A stretch of DNA of 64,000 bases from Streptomyces alboniger (lineage in GTDB: Bacteria > Actinomycetota > Actinomycetes > Streptomycetales > Streptomycetaceae). A program made the position numbers and the translations under genes. The notes under the pieces were generated by a model. That model was given only the letters and a program-made list of their open reading frames with translations, was not told where the DNA came from and made no database searches. Shown here one piece after another: positions 8,463 through 15,878 of the stretch (positions are counted from its first letter, which is position 1; the number at the start of each line of letters is the position of its first letter). The DNA is taken from the NCBI RefSeq assembly GCF_008704395.1, contig NZ_CP023695.1, forward strand, positions 6,758,001 through 6,822,000, written 5' to 3'.

Positions 8463-9230
8463 TCACAGGGCCGTGAGGATTCTGGGGCCCTCCTCCGTGA
8501 TCGCGACGGTGTGCTCGGCGTGGGCCGCGCGGCTTCCGTCGTTCGTACGCAGGGTCCAGCCGTCCTGCGCCTGGTGGTAGCCGTCGCCGCCGCCCGCGAT
8601 CACCATCGGCTCGATGGCGAGGGCCATGCCGGGGCGCAGCGGCATGCCGCGGCCGGGACGGCCCTCGTTCGGTACGCCCGGGTCCTCGTGCATGCGCCGT
8701 CCGATGCCGTGCCCGCCGAAGCCCTCGGGGATGCCGTACCCCGCCTCGCGGCAGACGGTGCCGATGGCATGCGCGATGTCGCCGATGCGGTTGCCGACGA
8801 CCGCCGCCGCGATGCCCGCCTCCAGGGCGCGCTCCGCCGTCTCGATCAGGCGTACGTCCTCCGGGCGCGGGGTCCCCACCGTGAAGCTGATCGCCGAGTC
8901 GCCGACCCAGCCGTCCAGTTCGGCGCCGAAGTCGACGGAGACGAGGTCGCCGTCGCGCAGGCGGTACGCGTCCGGGACGCCGTGCACGATCGCGTCGTTG
9001 ACCGAGACGCACAGGACCGCGGGGAAGGGGACGGGGGCGAAGCGCGGGTGATAGCCGAGGAAGGGCGAGGAGGCGCCGGCCTCGCGGAGCACGGCGTGCG
9101 CGGCGGCGTCGAGGTCGAGCAGCGAGACTCCGACCCCCGCGGTCTCGCGGGCCGCGGTCAGTGCCTGTGCCACGACGCGCCCCGCTTCGCGCATCGCGTC
9201 GATCGATTGTTCCGTCTTGAGTTCCACCAT
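8463..9230 (-). CDS. map: Type I methionine aminopeptidase
   Basis: This cytosolic metalloenzyme removes the initiator methionine from nascent proteins (255 aa). The pita-bread fold ligands are visible: two Asp in SVDFGAELDGWVGDSA, His in GGHGIGRRMHEDP, Glu in AIEPMVI and Glu in HAEHTVAITEEG. No N-terminal zinc finger or extension is present. I chose the ATG at 9230 because a TATAGT -10 box ends 7 nt before it, which predicts a leaderless mRNA; an ATG two codons earlier (9236) is possible. It is divergent from a small XRE regulator across 46 bp, so control by that regulator is likely. Streptomyces usually have more than one map gene. Confidence 0.9.
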   Translation of the reverse strand: MVELKTEQSIDAMREAGRVVAQALTAARETAGVGVSLLDLDAAAHAVLREAGASSPFLGYHPRFAPVPFPAVLCVSVNDAIVHGVPDAYRLRDGDLVSVDFGAELDGWVGDSAISFTVGTPRPEDVRLIETAERALEAGIAAAVVGNRIGDIAHAIGTVCREAGYGIPEGFGGHGIGRRMHEDPGVPNEGRPGRGMPLRPGMALAIEPMVIAGGGDGYHQAQDGWTLRTNDGSRAAHAEHTVAITEEGPRILTAL

Positions 9231-9237
9231 GCCCATT

Positions 9238-9270
9238 ACTATACCGGTATTTAAATGGGGGCCGTACGAT
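9238..9270. promoter_or_regulatory. Back-to-back leaderless promoters sharing a central palindrome
   Basis: Minus strand: TATAGT (9243-9238) stands 7 nt before the map ATG. Plus strand: TACGAT (9265-9270) stands 6 nt before the XRE ATG. The perfect palindrome ATACCGGTAT (9241-9250), followed by ATTTAAAT (9249-9256), overlaps the map -10 and the region of the XRE -35. One bound regulator could therefore control both genes. Confidence 0.5.
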
Positions 9271-9276
9271 GGCGGC

Positions 9277-9531
9277 ATGGTTCGCACTCCCTTGACCCCA
9301 GAAGAGCGTGAGCGTGGTGAGCGGCTCGGGCGGCTGCTGCGGGACGCGCGAGGGCCGCGGAGCATGGTCTCGGTGGCGGCGGAGGCCGGGCTCTCCGCGG
9401 AGACGCTCCGGAAGATCGAGACGGGGCGGGCGCCGACGCCCGCGCTGTTCACTGTGGCGGCGTTGGCCTCTGTGCTGGGGCTTTCGCTGGATGAGATCGT
9501 TCTGCGGTGCGAGTTGGCCGCGGCCGCTTGA
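9277..9531 (+). CDS. Small XRE-family helix-turn-helix regulator
   Basis: This 84-aa protein is almost entirely one lambda-repressor-like (XRE/Cro) domain. The HTH spans about residues 25-60 (VSVAAEAGLSAETLRKIETG) and is followed by the usual helix FTVAALASVLGLSLDEI. It has no ligand-binding domain. The ATG at 9277 is favoured by the leaderless -10 box; a longer frame from 9217 would run through the map promoter. Its divergent arrangement with map and the shared palindrome suggest that it represses itself and map. Confidence 0.82.
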   Translation: MVRTPLTPEERERGERLGRLLRDARGPRSMVSVAAEAGLSAETLRKIETGRAPTPALFTVAALASVLGLSLDEIVLRCELAAAA

Positions 9532-9618
9532 GCGGGTTTTCCGGGGCGGGGTGACTCCGGTGCGGGATGTCCCCCCGCCCGTCTCGCCGCATCGAGCTGC
9601 CAGGGTAGCGACGTCTTT

Positions 9619-9651
9619 CTGTCTCGTTCCTGTCTCGTTCCTGTCTCGGTC
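9619..9651 (+). repeat. Three tandem 11-bp direct repeats upstream of the PP2C gene
   Basis: CTGTCTCGTTC occurs twice in succession (9619-9629, 9630-9640) and is followed by CTGTCTCGGTC (9641-9651). The array ends 74 bp before the phosphatase start. Exact 11-bp periodicity places each unit on the same face of the helix, as in PhoB/OmpR- and SARP-type binding sites. The remaining sequence of this 194-bp gap shows no gene. Confidence 0.6.
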
Positions 9652-9725
9652 TGTCATTTCGTGGCATCTGCGGCCAACGCCTGCGGCCATGGGGGTGACG
9701 GGGGCTACTCTCCCGCTCACAGCGC

Positions 9726-10883
9726 GTGAGGGGGGCGAGGGGGTCGGAAGCTATCGCGGCTCGACGGAAAGGGCGTCAGGGGCAGTGGGCTCCGCAGGTG
9801 CGGGTGTTTCTCGTCGGCGGAGCCCTGACGGCCGGCGGAGTCCTGACGGCTCACCTCACCGTCACGGAGTGGCGGCTGACGCCCGGTCTGTTGCTCATCG
9901 GCCCCGTCCTGATCAGTGCCCGCAAGGGGCCGAAGGCCACCGCGGGCGCCGTGGTCTGGTCCGTCGCGATCTCCGTCACGTGGCCTCTCGCACTGTCCGT
10001 CGTCGACCGGCACAGCGGCGAACTCTCCCCGGCCGCCGTGGTCTTCGAATGCCTCGTCCTGGTCATCGGCGGAGGCGCGGCCGTCCACGGCGCGCGCCGT
10101 CGCGTCGCGCGGGAAGCCGAGCTGGTCCGTGTCGCACAGCGCTCGCGGGACGCCGTGCTGCGCCCCCTGGCGGCGGAGGTCGGCGGGGTCGGCTTCTCCT
10201 CCCTGTACCGCTCCGTCTCGGAGTTCGGCCTCGGCGGTGATCTGTACGACCTGGCCCGCACTCCTTACGGGCCACGCGTGCTGATCGGGGACGTACGAGG
10301 CCACGGGCCGGAGGCCGCCGTGCTGGGCGCGGCCACCGTGGGCGCGTTCCGCGAGGGCGCCTGCGCCACGCCCGCACTGGTGGACCTGGCCGCCGGTCTC
10401 GACACCCGGATCAGCGGGGATCTCGGACCGGAGGACTTCGTCACCGTGCTGCTCGCCGAGTTCGTGCCCGGCGAGGTGAGGCTGGTGAACTGCGGGCACC
10501 CGGCCCCGCTGCGCATCGGCCTGCGAGCCGAACCGCTCGCCCCGAGCCGGCCATCGGCTCCGCTGGGGCTCGGCCCCCGCCCCCAATTGCAGCGGGCCCG
10601 GCTGGGAGTCGGCGAACGGCTGCTGCTCTACACCGACGGCCTGAGCGAGGCACGCGACGCACAAGGGACGATGCTGCCCCTGGACGACCGGGTCAGGGAG
10701 GCCGCGTGCCTGCCCCTTCTTCCGGAGTGCCTCGACGCCCTGCTCTCCCTGGCGACCGCGCACGCCGGCGGCTCGCTCCAGGACGACCTCGCCCTGATCA
10801 TGTGTGAACCCCGCCGCGCCACGTCCATGGGTGAGGGGGGCGGCACCCACGATCCCCCTGCCGTCCGGGACCGATGCCTGTGA
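9726..10883 (+). CDS. Membrane-anchored PP2C-family (SpoIIE/RsbU-type) serine phosphatase
   Basis: This 385-aa protein has three or four N-terminal membrane segments (residues about 27-120, including LTPGLLLIGPVLISA and VVFECLVLVIGGGAAV) and a cytoplasmic SpoIIE-type phosphatase domain from about 140. Metal-binding motifs look intact: GGDLYDL, LIGDVRGHGPEAA, NCGHPAPL, LYTDGLSEARD and QDDLALIM. Such enzymes usually dephosphorylate anti-anti-sigma factors. No anti-sigma or STAS gene is adjacent. The GTG start is uncertain, with no clear Shine-Dalgarno; a downstream GTG near 9798 is possible. An AfsR-like ATPase gene begins about 50 bp after it, probably in the same operon. Confidence 0.85.
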   Translation: MRGARGSEAIAARRKGRQGQWAPQVRVFLVGGALTAGGVLTAHLTVTEWRLTPGLLLIGPVLISARKGPKATAGAVVWSVAISVTWPLALSVVDRHSGELSPAAVVFECLVLVIGGGAAVHGARRRVAREAELVRVAQRSRDAVLRPLAAEVGGVGFSSLYRSVSEFGLGGDLYDLARTPYGPRVLIGDVRGHGPEAAVLGAATVGAFREGACATPALVDLAAGLDTRISGDLGPEDFVTVLLAEFVPGEVRLVNCGHPAPLRIGLRAEPLAPSRPSAPLGLGPRPQLQRARLGVGERLLLYTDGLSEARDAQGTMLPLDDRVREAACLPLLPECLDALLSLATAHAGGSLQDDLALIMCEPRRATSMGEGGGTHDPPAVRDRCL

Positions 10884-10931
10884 CCGCTGTCCGTGAGCGG
10901 CTCACCTCCCCGTGGCCGGAAAGGCACATCG

Positions 10932-13127
10932 ATGGAGCCTACTGAGCGGCGGCCGGGAAACCTGCCGCCGGAGACCACCAGCATGGTCGGCCGCGGCCTC
11001 GAACTACGGCAGCTGGAACGGCTGTGCGGCCGCTCCCGGCTGGTCACGGTGACCGGGGTGGGCGGTGTGGGCAAGAGCCGACTCGCCCGGCGGGCGGCCG
11101 CCGGGCTGCGGCCCCGGTTCGCGGACGGGGTGTGGTGGGTGGAGCTGACCGGTCTGAGCGAGGGCACACTGCTGGCCCACTCGATCGCGGAGACGCTGCC
11201 ACTGTCCGATCAGTCCACCCGGCCGATGCTCGACGTGGTGGCCGACTATCTGGCCGACCGGGAACTGCTGCTGGTGCTCGACACCTGCGAGCACCTGACC
11301 GACGCGTGCGCGATGGCCGCCGAGGCCCTGCTGCGGGCCGCTCCGAAACTACAGATCATGGCCACCAGCCGCCGCCGCCTCGGCCTCATGGCGGAGGAGG
11401 TGCTCATCCTGGAGCCGCTGAGGGTGCCGCGGGACCAGGAGGACATGGACGACTCGGAGGCCGTGACGCTGCTGGTCGAACGGGCCGCCGAGACGGTACC
11501 CGGCTTCACCGTGGACGCCGCCGACGCGACAGCTGTCGTACGCCTGTCCCAGCTCCTCGAAGGGCTGCCCCTGGCCATCGAACTCGCCGCCGCCCGACTG
11601 GGCCGGATGCCCGTCGACGAGCTGGTGAAGCGGCTGCCGGACCGCTTCGGTCTTCTACAGGACAGCGACGGGGCGCCGGAGGAGGCCACCGACGGGGCGC
11701 CGGACTGCGGCCCTTCCCCGGCCTCCCGGTCGCGCCCCGGCAGGCAGGTGCCGCCCTGGCATCGGGCGCTGCGCACCACGATCGGCTGGAGCCATGAGCT
11801 GTGTACGCCGGCCGAACGGCTGCTGTGGGCACGGCTCTCGGTCTTCGCCGGGTCCTTCGACACCGAGGCGGCCGTGGCGGTCTGCGCCGACGAGCACTTG
11901 CCCGAGGAGGACATCCCCGGGCTGCTCGGCGTGCTCGTGGACACCTCCATCGCCAACTGGCTTCCGACGCCGGAGGGTTCGGACCGGTTCCGGATGCTGG
12001 ACACGGTACGGGAGTACGGCGCGCACTGGCTGCGCGAACTGGGCGAGGAGGAGCCTCTGCGCCACCGGCACCTGGCCCACTACCGCGCGTTCGCCCGGCA
12101 GGCGGACTCCGAGTGGCTCGGCCCGGAGCAGCTCACCTGGTACACGCGTACGGCCGCGGAGTACAGCAACCTGCGCGCCGCCCTCGACCTGAGCCTCCTG
12201 CGGCCGGAAGGGCACGCCGCGCTGGAGCTGGCCGGGAACCTCTGGTTCTTCTGGCACGCCTGCGGGTTCCCGAGGGAGGGCCAGTACTACCTGGCACAGG
12301 CCCTCGCCGCGGACCGCGCGCCGAGTCCGGAGCGCGGCAAGGCGCTGTGGGCCGAGGGCATGGTGTTCGCCACGCTGGGAGATCCGGAGGCGGTCGGGGC
12401 GCGGGCCACCGAGATCGCTTCGACGGCCGTCCGGTTCGGCTGCGCCGCGACGGCCGACCGTGCCGACACCCTGTCCTCGGTCGCGGCGGTGATGCTCGGC
12501 GACCACGCACGCGCCGCCACCTTCTCCCAGGCGGTCCTGGACCGGCACCGGTGCAGCCCTATGGCGCAACCCGCGCACTCAGCCGGATTCGTACGCAGCA
12601 TGGTGTACATCAAGGAGGGTCGCATCGACGAGGCCGTCGCCGTACTGGACCACGTCCGGGCCGACTGCGACCGGCACGGCGAGCAGTGGTCGCGCGCCTT
12701 CGCCGACTACATGTGCGCGCGCGCCGAGCTGGCCCGCGGCCGGGTGGCGGCCGCGTTCGACCACGGGCAGGCTTCATGGCTCACCAAGCGCCGCCTCGAC
12801 GACTCGCTCGGGATGGCCGTCGCCCTGGACGTCCTCGCCGCCGCCGCGTCCGCGGCCGGGGATGCCCGGCGGACCGCCCATCTGCTCGGCCTCGCCCAGC
12901 AGGTGTGGGACACCCTCGGCACGCCGCAGATCGGCGTCTCGGAGTGGATCGCCACTCGACGGACCTGCGAGGAGCAGGCCCGGCGGGCTCTGGGGGACGA
13001 CGTCTACGCCACCGTCTTCCAGAACGGCCACCGCACACCTCAGGACGCCCCTGACCCACTGACCCCCGAAGCGGCGCCTTTACGCGCCGGACAACCGGGC
13101 GACCCCCCGCCGGAAGACCGGGTGTAG
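10932..13127 (+). CDS. AfsR/LuxR-type STAND ATPase with TPR-like C-terminus, lacking a DNA-binding domain
   Basis: This 731-aa signal-transduction NTPase belongs to the COG3903 group. NB-ARC motifs are clear: P-loop GVGGVGKSR (42-50), Walker B LLLVLDTCEH (112-121), sensor ATSRR (144-148) and GLPLAIELAAARL (from 211). From about residue 400 there are TPR-like helical repeats. No SARP domain precedes the ATPase and no LuxR HTH follows it; the end is a Pro-rich tail. It therefore probably acts through partners rather than by binding DNA itself. The ATG at 10932 follows GGAAAGG by 7 nt and is preferred over a GTG at 10893. It probably shares a transcript with the PP2C gene. Confidence 0.82.
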   Translation: MEPTERRPGNLPPETTSMVGRGLELRQLERLCGRSRLVTVTGVGGVGKSRLARRAAAGLRPRFADGVWWVELTGLSEGTLLAHSIAETLPLSDQSTRPMLDVVADYLADRELLLVLDTCEHLTDACAMAAEALLRAAPKLQIMATSRRRLGLMAEEVLILEPLRVPRDQEDMDDSEAVTLLVERAAETVPGFTVDAADATAVVRLSQLLEGLPLAIELAAARLGRMPVDELVKRLPDRFGLLQDSDGAPEEATDGAPDCGPSPASRSRPGRQVPPWHRALRTTIGWSHELCTPAERLLWARLSVFAGSFDTEAAVAVCADEHLPEEDIPGLLGVLVDTSIANWLPTPEGSDRFRMLDTVREYGAHWLRELGEEEPLRHRHLAHYRAFARQADSEWLGPEQLTWYTRTAAEYSNLRAALDLSLLRPEGHAALELAGNLWFFWHACGFPREGQYYLAQALAADRAPSPERGKALWAEGMVFATLGDPEAVGARATEIASTAVRFGCAATADRADTLSSVAAVMLGDHARAATFSQAVLDRHRCSPMAQPAHSAGFVRSMVYIKEGRIDEAVAVLDHVRADCDRHGEQWSRAFADYMCARAELARGRVAAAFDHGQASWLTKRRLDDSLGMAVALDVLAAAASAAGDARRTAHLLGLAQQVWDTLGTPQIGVSEWIATRRTCEEQARRALGDDVYATVFQNGHRTPQDAPDPLTPEAAPLRAGQPGDPPPEDRV

Positions 13128-13135
13128 TCGTCCCG

Positions 13136-13178
13136 TAACACGTCTGGTGTTATCTTCCGGATCGGAAGACTCCAGTCT
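13136..13178. promoter_or_regulatory. Three consecutive inverted repeats and an extended -10 candidate
   Basis: TAACAC-N5-GTGTTA (13136-13152), CTTCCG-GAT-CGGAAG (13154-13168) and AGACT-CC-AGTCT (13167-13178) follow each other just upstream of the next gene. TATCTT (13151-13156) preceded by TG could be an extended -10 element that lies between the first two dyads. I cannot assign a regulator. Confidence 0.35.
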
Positions 13179-13199
13179 CCACGGGGCGGTGCTGGTCAG

Positions 13200-14840
13200 A
13201 TGGCAGTGGGACAACTCCCGGATCAGGTAGGGGAGTTCGCGAGGTACTTGCGGAACTTGCTGGGGCGGCTCGACCAGTCGGCCGGCTGGTGCGGGGTGTT
13301 CTGGCAACGTGATCCCGACGGCATGCGCGCCTGCCTGGACGGCGCGGAGGTCCCGCCCTGGGACGTGGTGCAGGCCCTGCTCCACGACCTCGCGGCGGAC
13401 CGCGGCATCCCGGAGGCCGAGCGCGAGACGGGCAGGGCCCGCACCCTGCACCGCGCCTCGCTCACGGCCTACGACGCCCGGCCCGGCGCCCGCGAGCTCC
13501 TGAGCGACCGGCTCGACATGATGCTCGGGGAGCAGCGGATCGCCCTGGAGCGGCAGGCGGAACTGGGGCGGCGGCTGAGCGAGGCGGTCACGCCCGACGA
13601 GGCCGACCGCATCAACCTCGATCTGGCCTGGGTCAGGGACGACCATGAGCGGGCGACCGCCCGGTGCGTGGAGCTGCGGGAACGGATGGCCCGCCTGGAC
13701 GCGGCGGAACGCCCCCTCTGGGTGGACCACGTCCCCCACCCCCGCGCCCCGGACCAGCCCTCCGACCACCATCCCCACGTCCCAAACCAGCCCTCCGAGC
13801 ACCACCTCGACGTCCCGGAGCGGCCCTGGGAGCAGGACCCCGCCGTCGCGGACGGCGACTCCGCGCAGGGCGATCCCGCGTACTACGACCCGGCGCGCCC
13901 CGCCGTCGCGGACGGCGACCCCACGCAATACGACCCCACGCAATACGACCCCGAGCACGGCGATCCCGCGTACTACGACCCCGCGCACCCCGCCGTCACG
14001 CACCGCGACCCCACGCACCCCGCCCCCGCAGCCCCCACCCCCGAACAGCCCCCAACCCCCGACCCCGACCCCGACCCCGCCCCCGACAAACCCGAACGCC
14101 CCCGACGCCGCTCCCGAGGGGCCCGAAACGCTCGTGGTGCCCGTTTCGCAGGGCTGGCGGATGTGGAGCCCGAGGGGCCCCCGGCCGTCGCCCCCGAGGC
14201 CGACCAGACCGGTCCCACCCCGCGCGGCGCCCGCTACCACCCCGTGCAGGCCGGCCCGGATCCCCGCCCCAACGAACCCGGCGACGCCACCCGCACGCCG
14301 AACGGGGACTCGCCGCACGTTCCTCACCTCACCGAAACCGTCCAGGCCCTCCTACAGCTCCGGGGCGAGGCCCGTACGGGCGAGGCGCACGCCGTGCTCG
14401 TGGAGGCCGCGGGCTGGCCCGCCGCCCATCTGCCGCCGCTCGCCGTGGAACTTCACCGCGCCGGTCTCGCAGCCGACTGGGCGACGCTCCTCTGGGAGGC
14501 CGCCTCGCTGCCGCCCGAGCAGCTGGTCGCCCTGGCGGACGCCCTCGCGGGCGCGGGCCGCGCCGACGACTGCCGGAAGCTGCTGCGGCAGGGCGTCGCC
14601 CGGCCCGCCCCCGAGATCGCCGAGGCCCTCCTCGCGCTGATCGACGCGGGCCGCGAACGGGAAGCCCGCGCGCTGCTCGACTCGTATCTCCGCGTCCGCA
14701 CGCCCGAGGACGCGGCCCGCTGCGCCCACACCGACCCCCACCGCCTCATCCCGCTGCTCCTGGAGACGGCGCGGGCGGTCTCCGAGGAACACCACTGGGA
14801 CCTCGTGCACGCCCTGCGCGTGGCGGGGTTCAACACCTGA
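13200..14840 (+). CDS. Conserved Streptomyces protein with disordered central linker (UL36-like in name only)
   Basis: This 546-aa protein has three parts. Residues 1-180 are a helical N-terminal domain starting MAVGQLPDQVGEFARYLRNL, containing WCGVFWQRDPDG and a charged coiled-coil-like region. Residues about 180-375 are a Pro/Asp/Tyr-rich disordered linker with repeats such as GDPAYYDPA and DPTQY. Residues 380-546 are a helical-repeat domain rich in Ala and Leu (VQALLQLRGEARTGEAH). I recall similar proteins annotated as UL36 large tegument protein in Streptomyces, a name driven by low complexity. Function is unknown. The N-terminal helix-rich domain could be a protein-binding module. Confidence 0.75.
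   Translation: MAVGQLPDQVGEFARYLRNLLGRLDQSAGWCGVFWQRDPDGMRACLDGAEVPPWDVVQALLHDLAADRGIPEAERETGRARTLHRASLTAYDARPGARELLSDRLDMMLGEQRIALERQAELGRRLSEAVTPDEADRINLDLAWVRDDHERATARCVELRERMARLDAAERPLWVDHVPHPRAPDQPSDHHPHVPNQPSEHHLDVPERPWEQDPAVADGDSAQGDPAYYDPARPAVADGDPTQYDPTQYDPEHGDPAYYDPAHPAVTHRDPTHPAPAAPTPEQPPTPDPDPDPAPDKPERPRRRSRGARNARGARFAGLADVEPEGPPAVAPEADQTGPTPRGARYHPVQAGPDPRPNEPGDATRTPNGDSPHVPHLTETVQALLQLRGEARTGEAHAVLVEAAGWPAAHLPPLAVELHRAGLAADWATLLWEAASLPPEQLVALADALAGAGRADDCRKLLRQGVARPAPEIAEALLALIDAGREREARALLDSYLRVRTPEDAARCAHTDPHRLIPLLLETARAVSEEHHWDLVHALRVAGFNT
13872..14000 (+). repeat. In-frame coding repeats in the linker of the preceding gene
   Basis: Two copies of a block beginning GATCCCGCGTACTACGACCC lie 90 bp apart (13872 and 13962). 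Shorter CCCACGCAATACGA units lie between them. They encode repeated GDPAYYDP and DPTQY peptides, consistent with expansion by replication slippage. Confidence 0.6.
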
Positions 14841-14951
14841 CCCCGCGACCGCCCCGGCCCGCCTCGCCCGCTCGGGTGCGAAACATGATCGACTCCGCCG
14901 GTTGAGGACGATGGTCTTGCTCGCCCCGTCGGGCGGGGCTTACGTTCTTCT

Positions 14952-14980
14952 CTCTACGCTGCGAATCTACGGGCGTAGAG
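14952..14980. promoter_or_regulatory. Operator candidate upstream of the pyrimidine-catabolism operon
   Basis: TCTACG-GG-CGTAGA (14966-14979) is a perfect inverted repeat, and an additional CTCTACG half-site lies at 14952-14958. The array ends 55 bp before the first gene of the operon. The remaining 195-bp gap also contains a degenerate GTTGAGGAC repeat at about 14900-14910. Confidence 0.4.
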
Positions 14981-15035
14981 GCTCTCTGATGTCCCCTCAA
15001 GGACAGTCCTCCCCAGGGCAGTGAAGGAGCAGCTC

Positions 15036-15878
15036 ATGGTCAACGTCGTACGCGCCGCACTGGTCCAGGCGACCTGGACCGGCGACACCGAATCCATGAT
15101 CGCCAAGCATGAGGAGCACGCCCGCGAGGCGGCCCGGCAGGGCGCGAAGGTCATCGGGTTCCAAGAGGTCTTCAACGCTCCCTACTTCTGCCAGGTCCAG
15201 GAAGCCGAGCACTACCGCTGGGCCGAGCCCGTGCCGGAGGGCCCCACCGTCACGCGCATGCGGGAACTCGCCCGCGAGACCGGCATGGTGATCGTCGTCC
15301 CGGTCTTCGAGGTCGAGCAGTCCGGGTTCTACTACAACACCGCGGCCGTGATCGACGCCGACGGCAGCTACCTCGGCAAGTACCGCAAGCACCACATCCC
15401 CCAGGTCAAGGGATTCTGGGAGAAGTACTACTTCAAGCCGGGCAACCTCGGCTGGCCCGTCTTCGACACCGCCGTCGGCAAGGTCGGCGTCTACATCTGC
15501 TACGACCGGCACTTCCCCGAGGGCTGGCGCCAACTCGGCCTGAACGGCGCCCAGATCGTCTACAACCCCTCCGCCACCCACCGCGGCCTCTCCTCGTACC
15601 TCTGGCAGCTGGAACAGCCCGCGGCGGCCGTCGCGAACGAGTACTTCATCGCCGCCATCAACCGTGTGGGCCAGGAGGAGTACGGCGACAACGACTTCTA
15701 CGGAACGTCGTACTTCGTAGACCCGCGCGGCCAGTTCGTCGGGGAGCCCGCGAGCGACAAGGCCGAAGAACTCCTCGTGCGGGACCTCGACCTAGGTCTC
15801 ATCGAGGAAGTACGTCAGCAGTGGGCGTTCTACCGCGACCGACGCCCCGACGCCTACGAAGGGCTGGTGCAGCCGTGA
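15036..15878 (+). CDS. pydC: Beta-ureidopropionase-like carbon-nitrogen hydrolase
   Basis: This nitrilase-superfamily amidase (280 aa) is predicted to hydrolyse N-carbamoyl-beta-alanine to beta-alanine, CO2 and ammonia. The Glu-Lys-Cys triad is visible: Glu44 in GFQEVFNAPY, Lys118 in YRKHHIPQ and Cys155 in YICYDRHFPE. The ATG at 15036 follows AAGGAG by 6 nt; the frame also runs back to a GTG at 15021, which overlaps that site. It overlaps the aminotransferase gene by GTGA and is followed by a dihydropyrimidinase gene, which supports the pyrimidine role. A general N-carbamoyl amino acid amidase acting with a hydantoinase is the main alternative. Confidence 0.85.
   Translation: MVNVVRAALVQATWTGDTESMIAKHEEHAREAARQGAKVIGFQEVFNAPYFCQVQEAEHYRWAEPVPEGPTVTRMRELARETGMVIVVPVFEVEQSGFYYNTAAVIDADGSYLGKYRKHHIPQVKGFWEKYYFKPGNLGWPVFDTAVGKVGVYICYDRHFPEGWRQLGLNGAQIVYNPSATHRGLSSYLWQLEQPAAAVANEYFIAAINRVGQEEYGDNDFYGTSYFVDPRGQFVGEPASDKAEELLVRDLDLGLIEEVRQQWAFYRDRRPDAYEGLVQP

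Noticed and set aside
10893..10931. GTG start for the STAND ATPase at 10893
   Set aside because: The ATG at 10932 has a better ribosome-binding site and the extra 13 residues look like untranslated leader.
13080..14327. Antisense Gly/Val-rich open frame opposite the UL36-like gene
   Set aside because: The GVGGVGV-type repeats simply mirror the Pro-rich linker; the plus-strand protein has a well-formed N-terminal domain and start.
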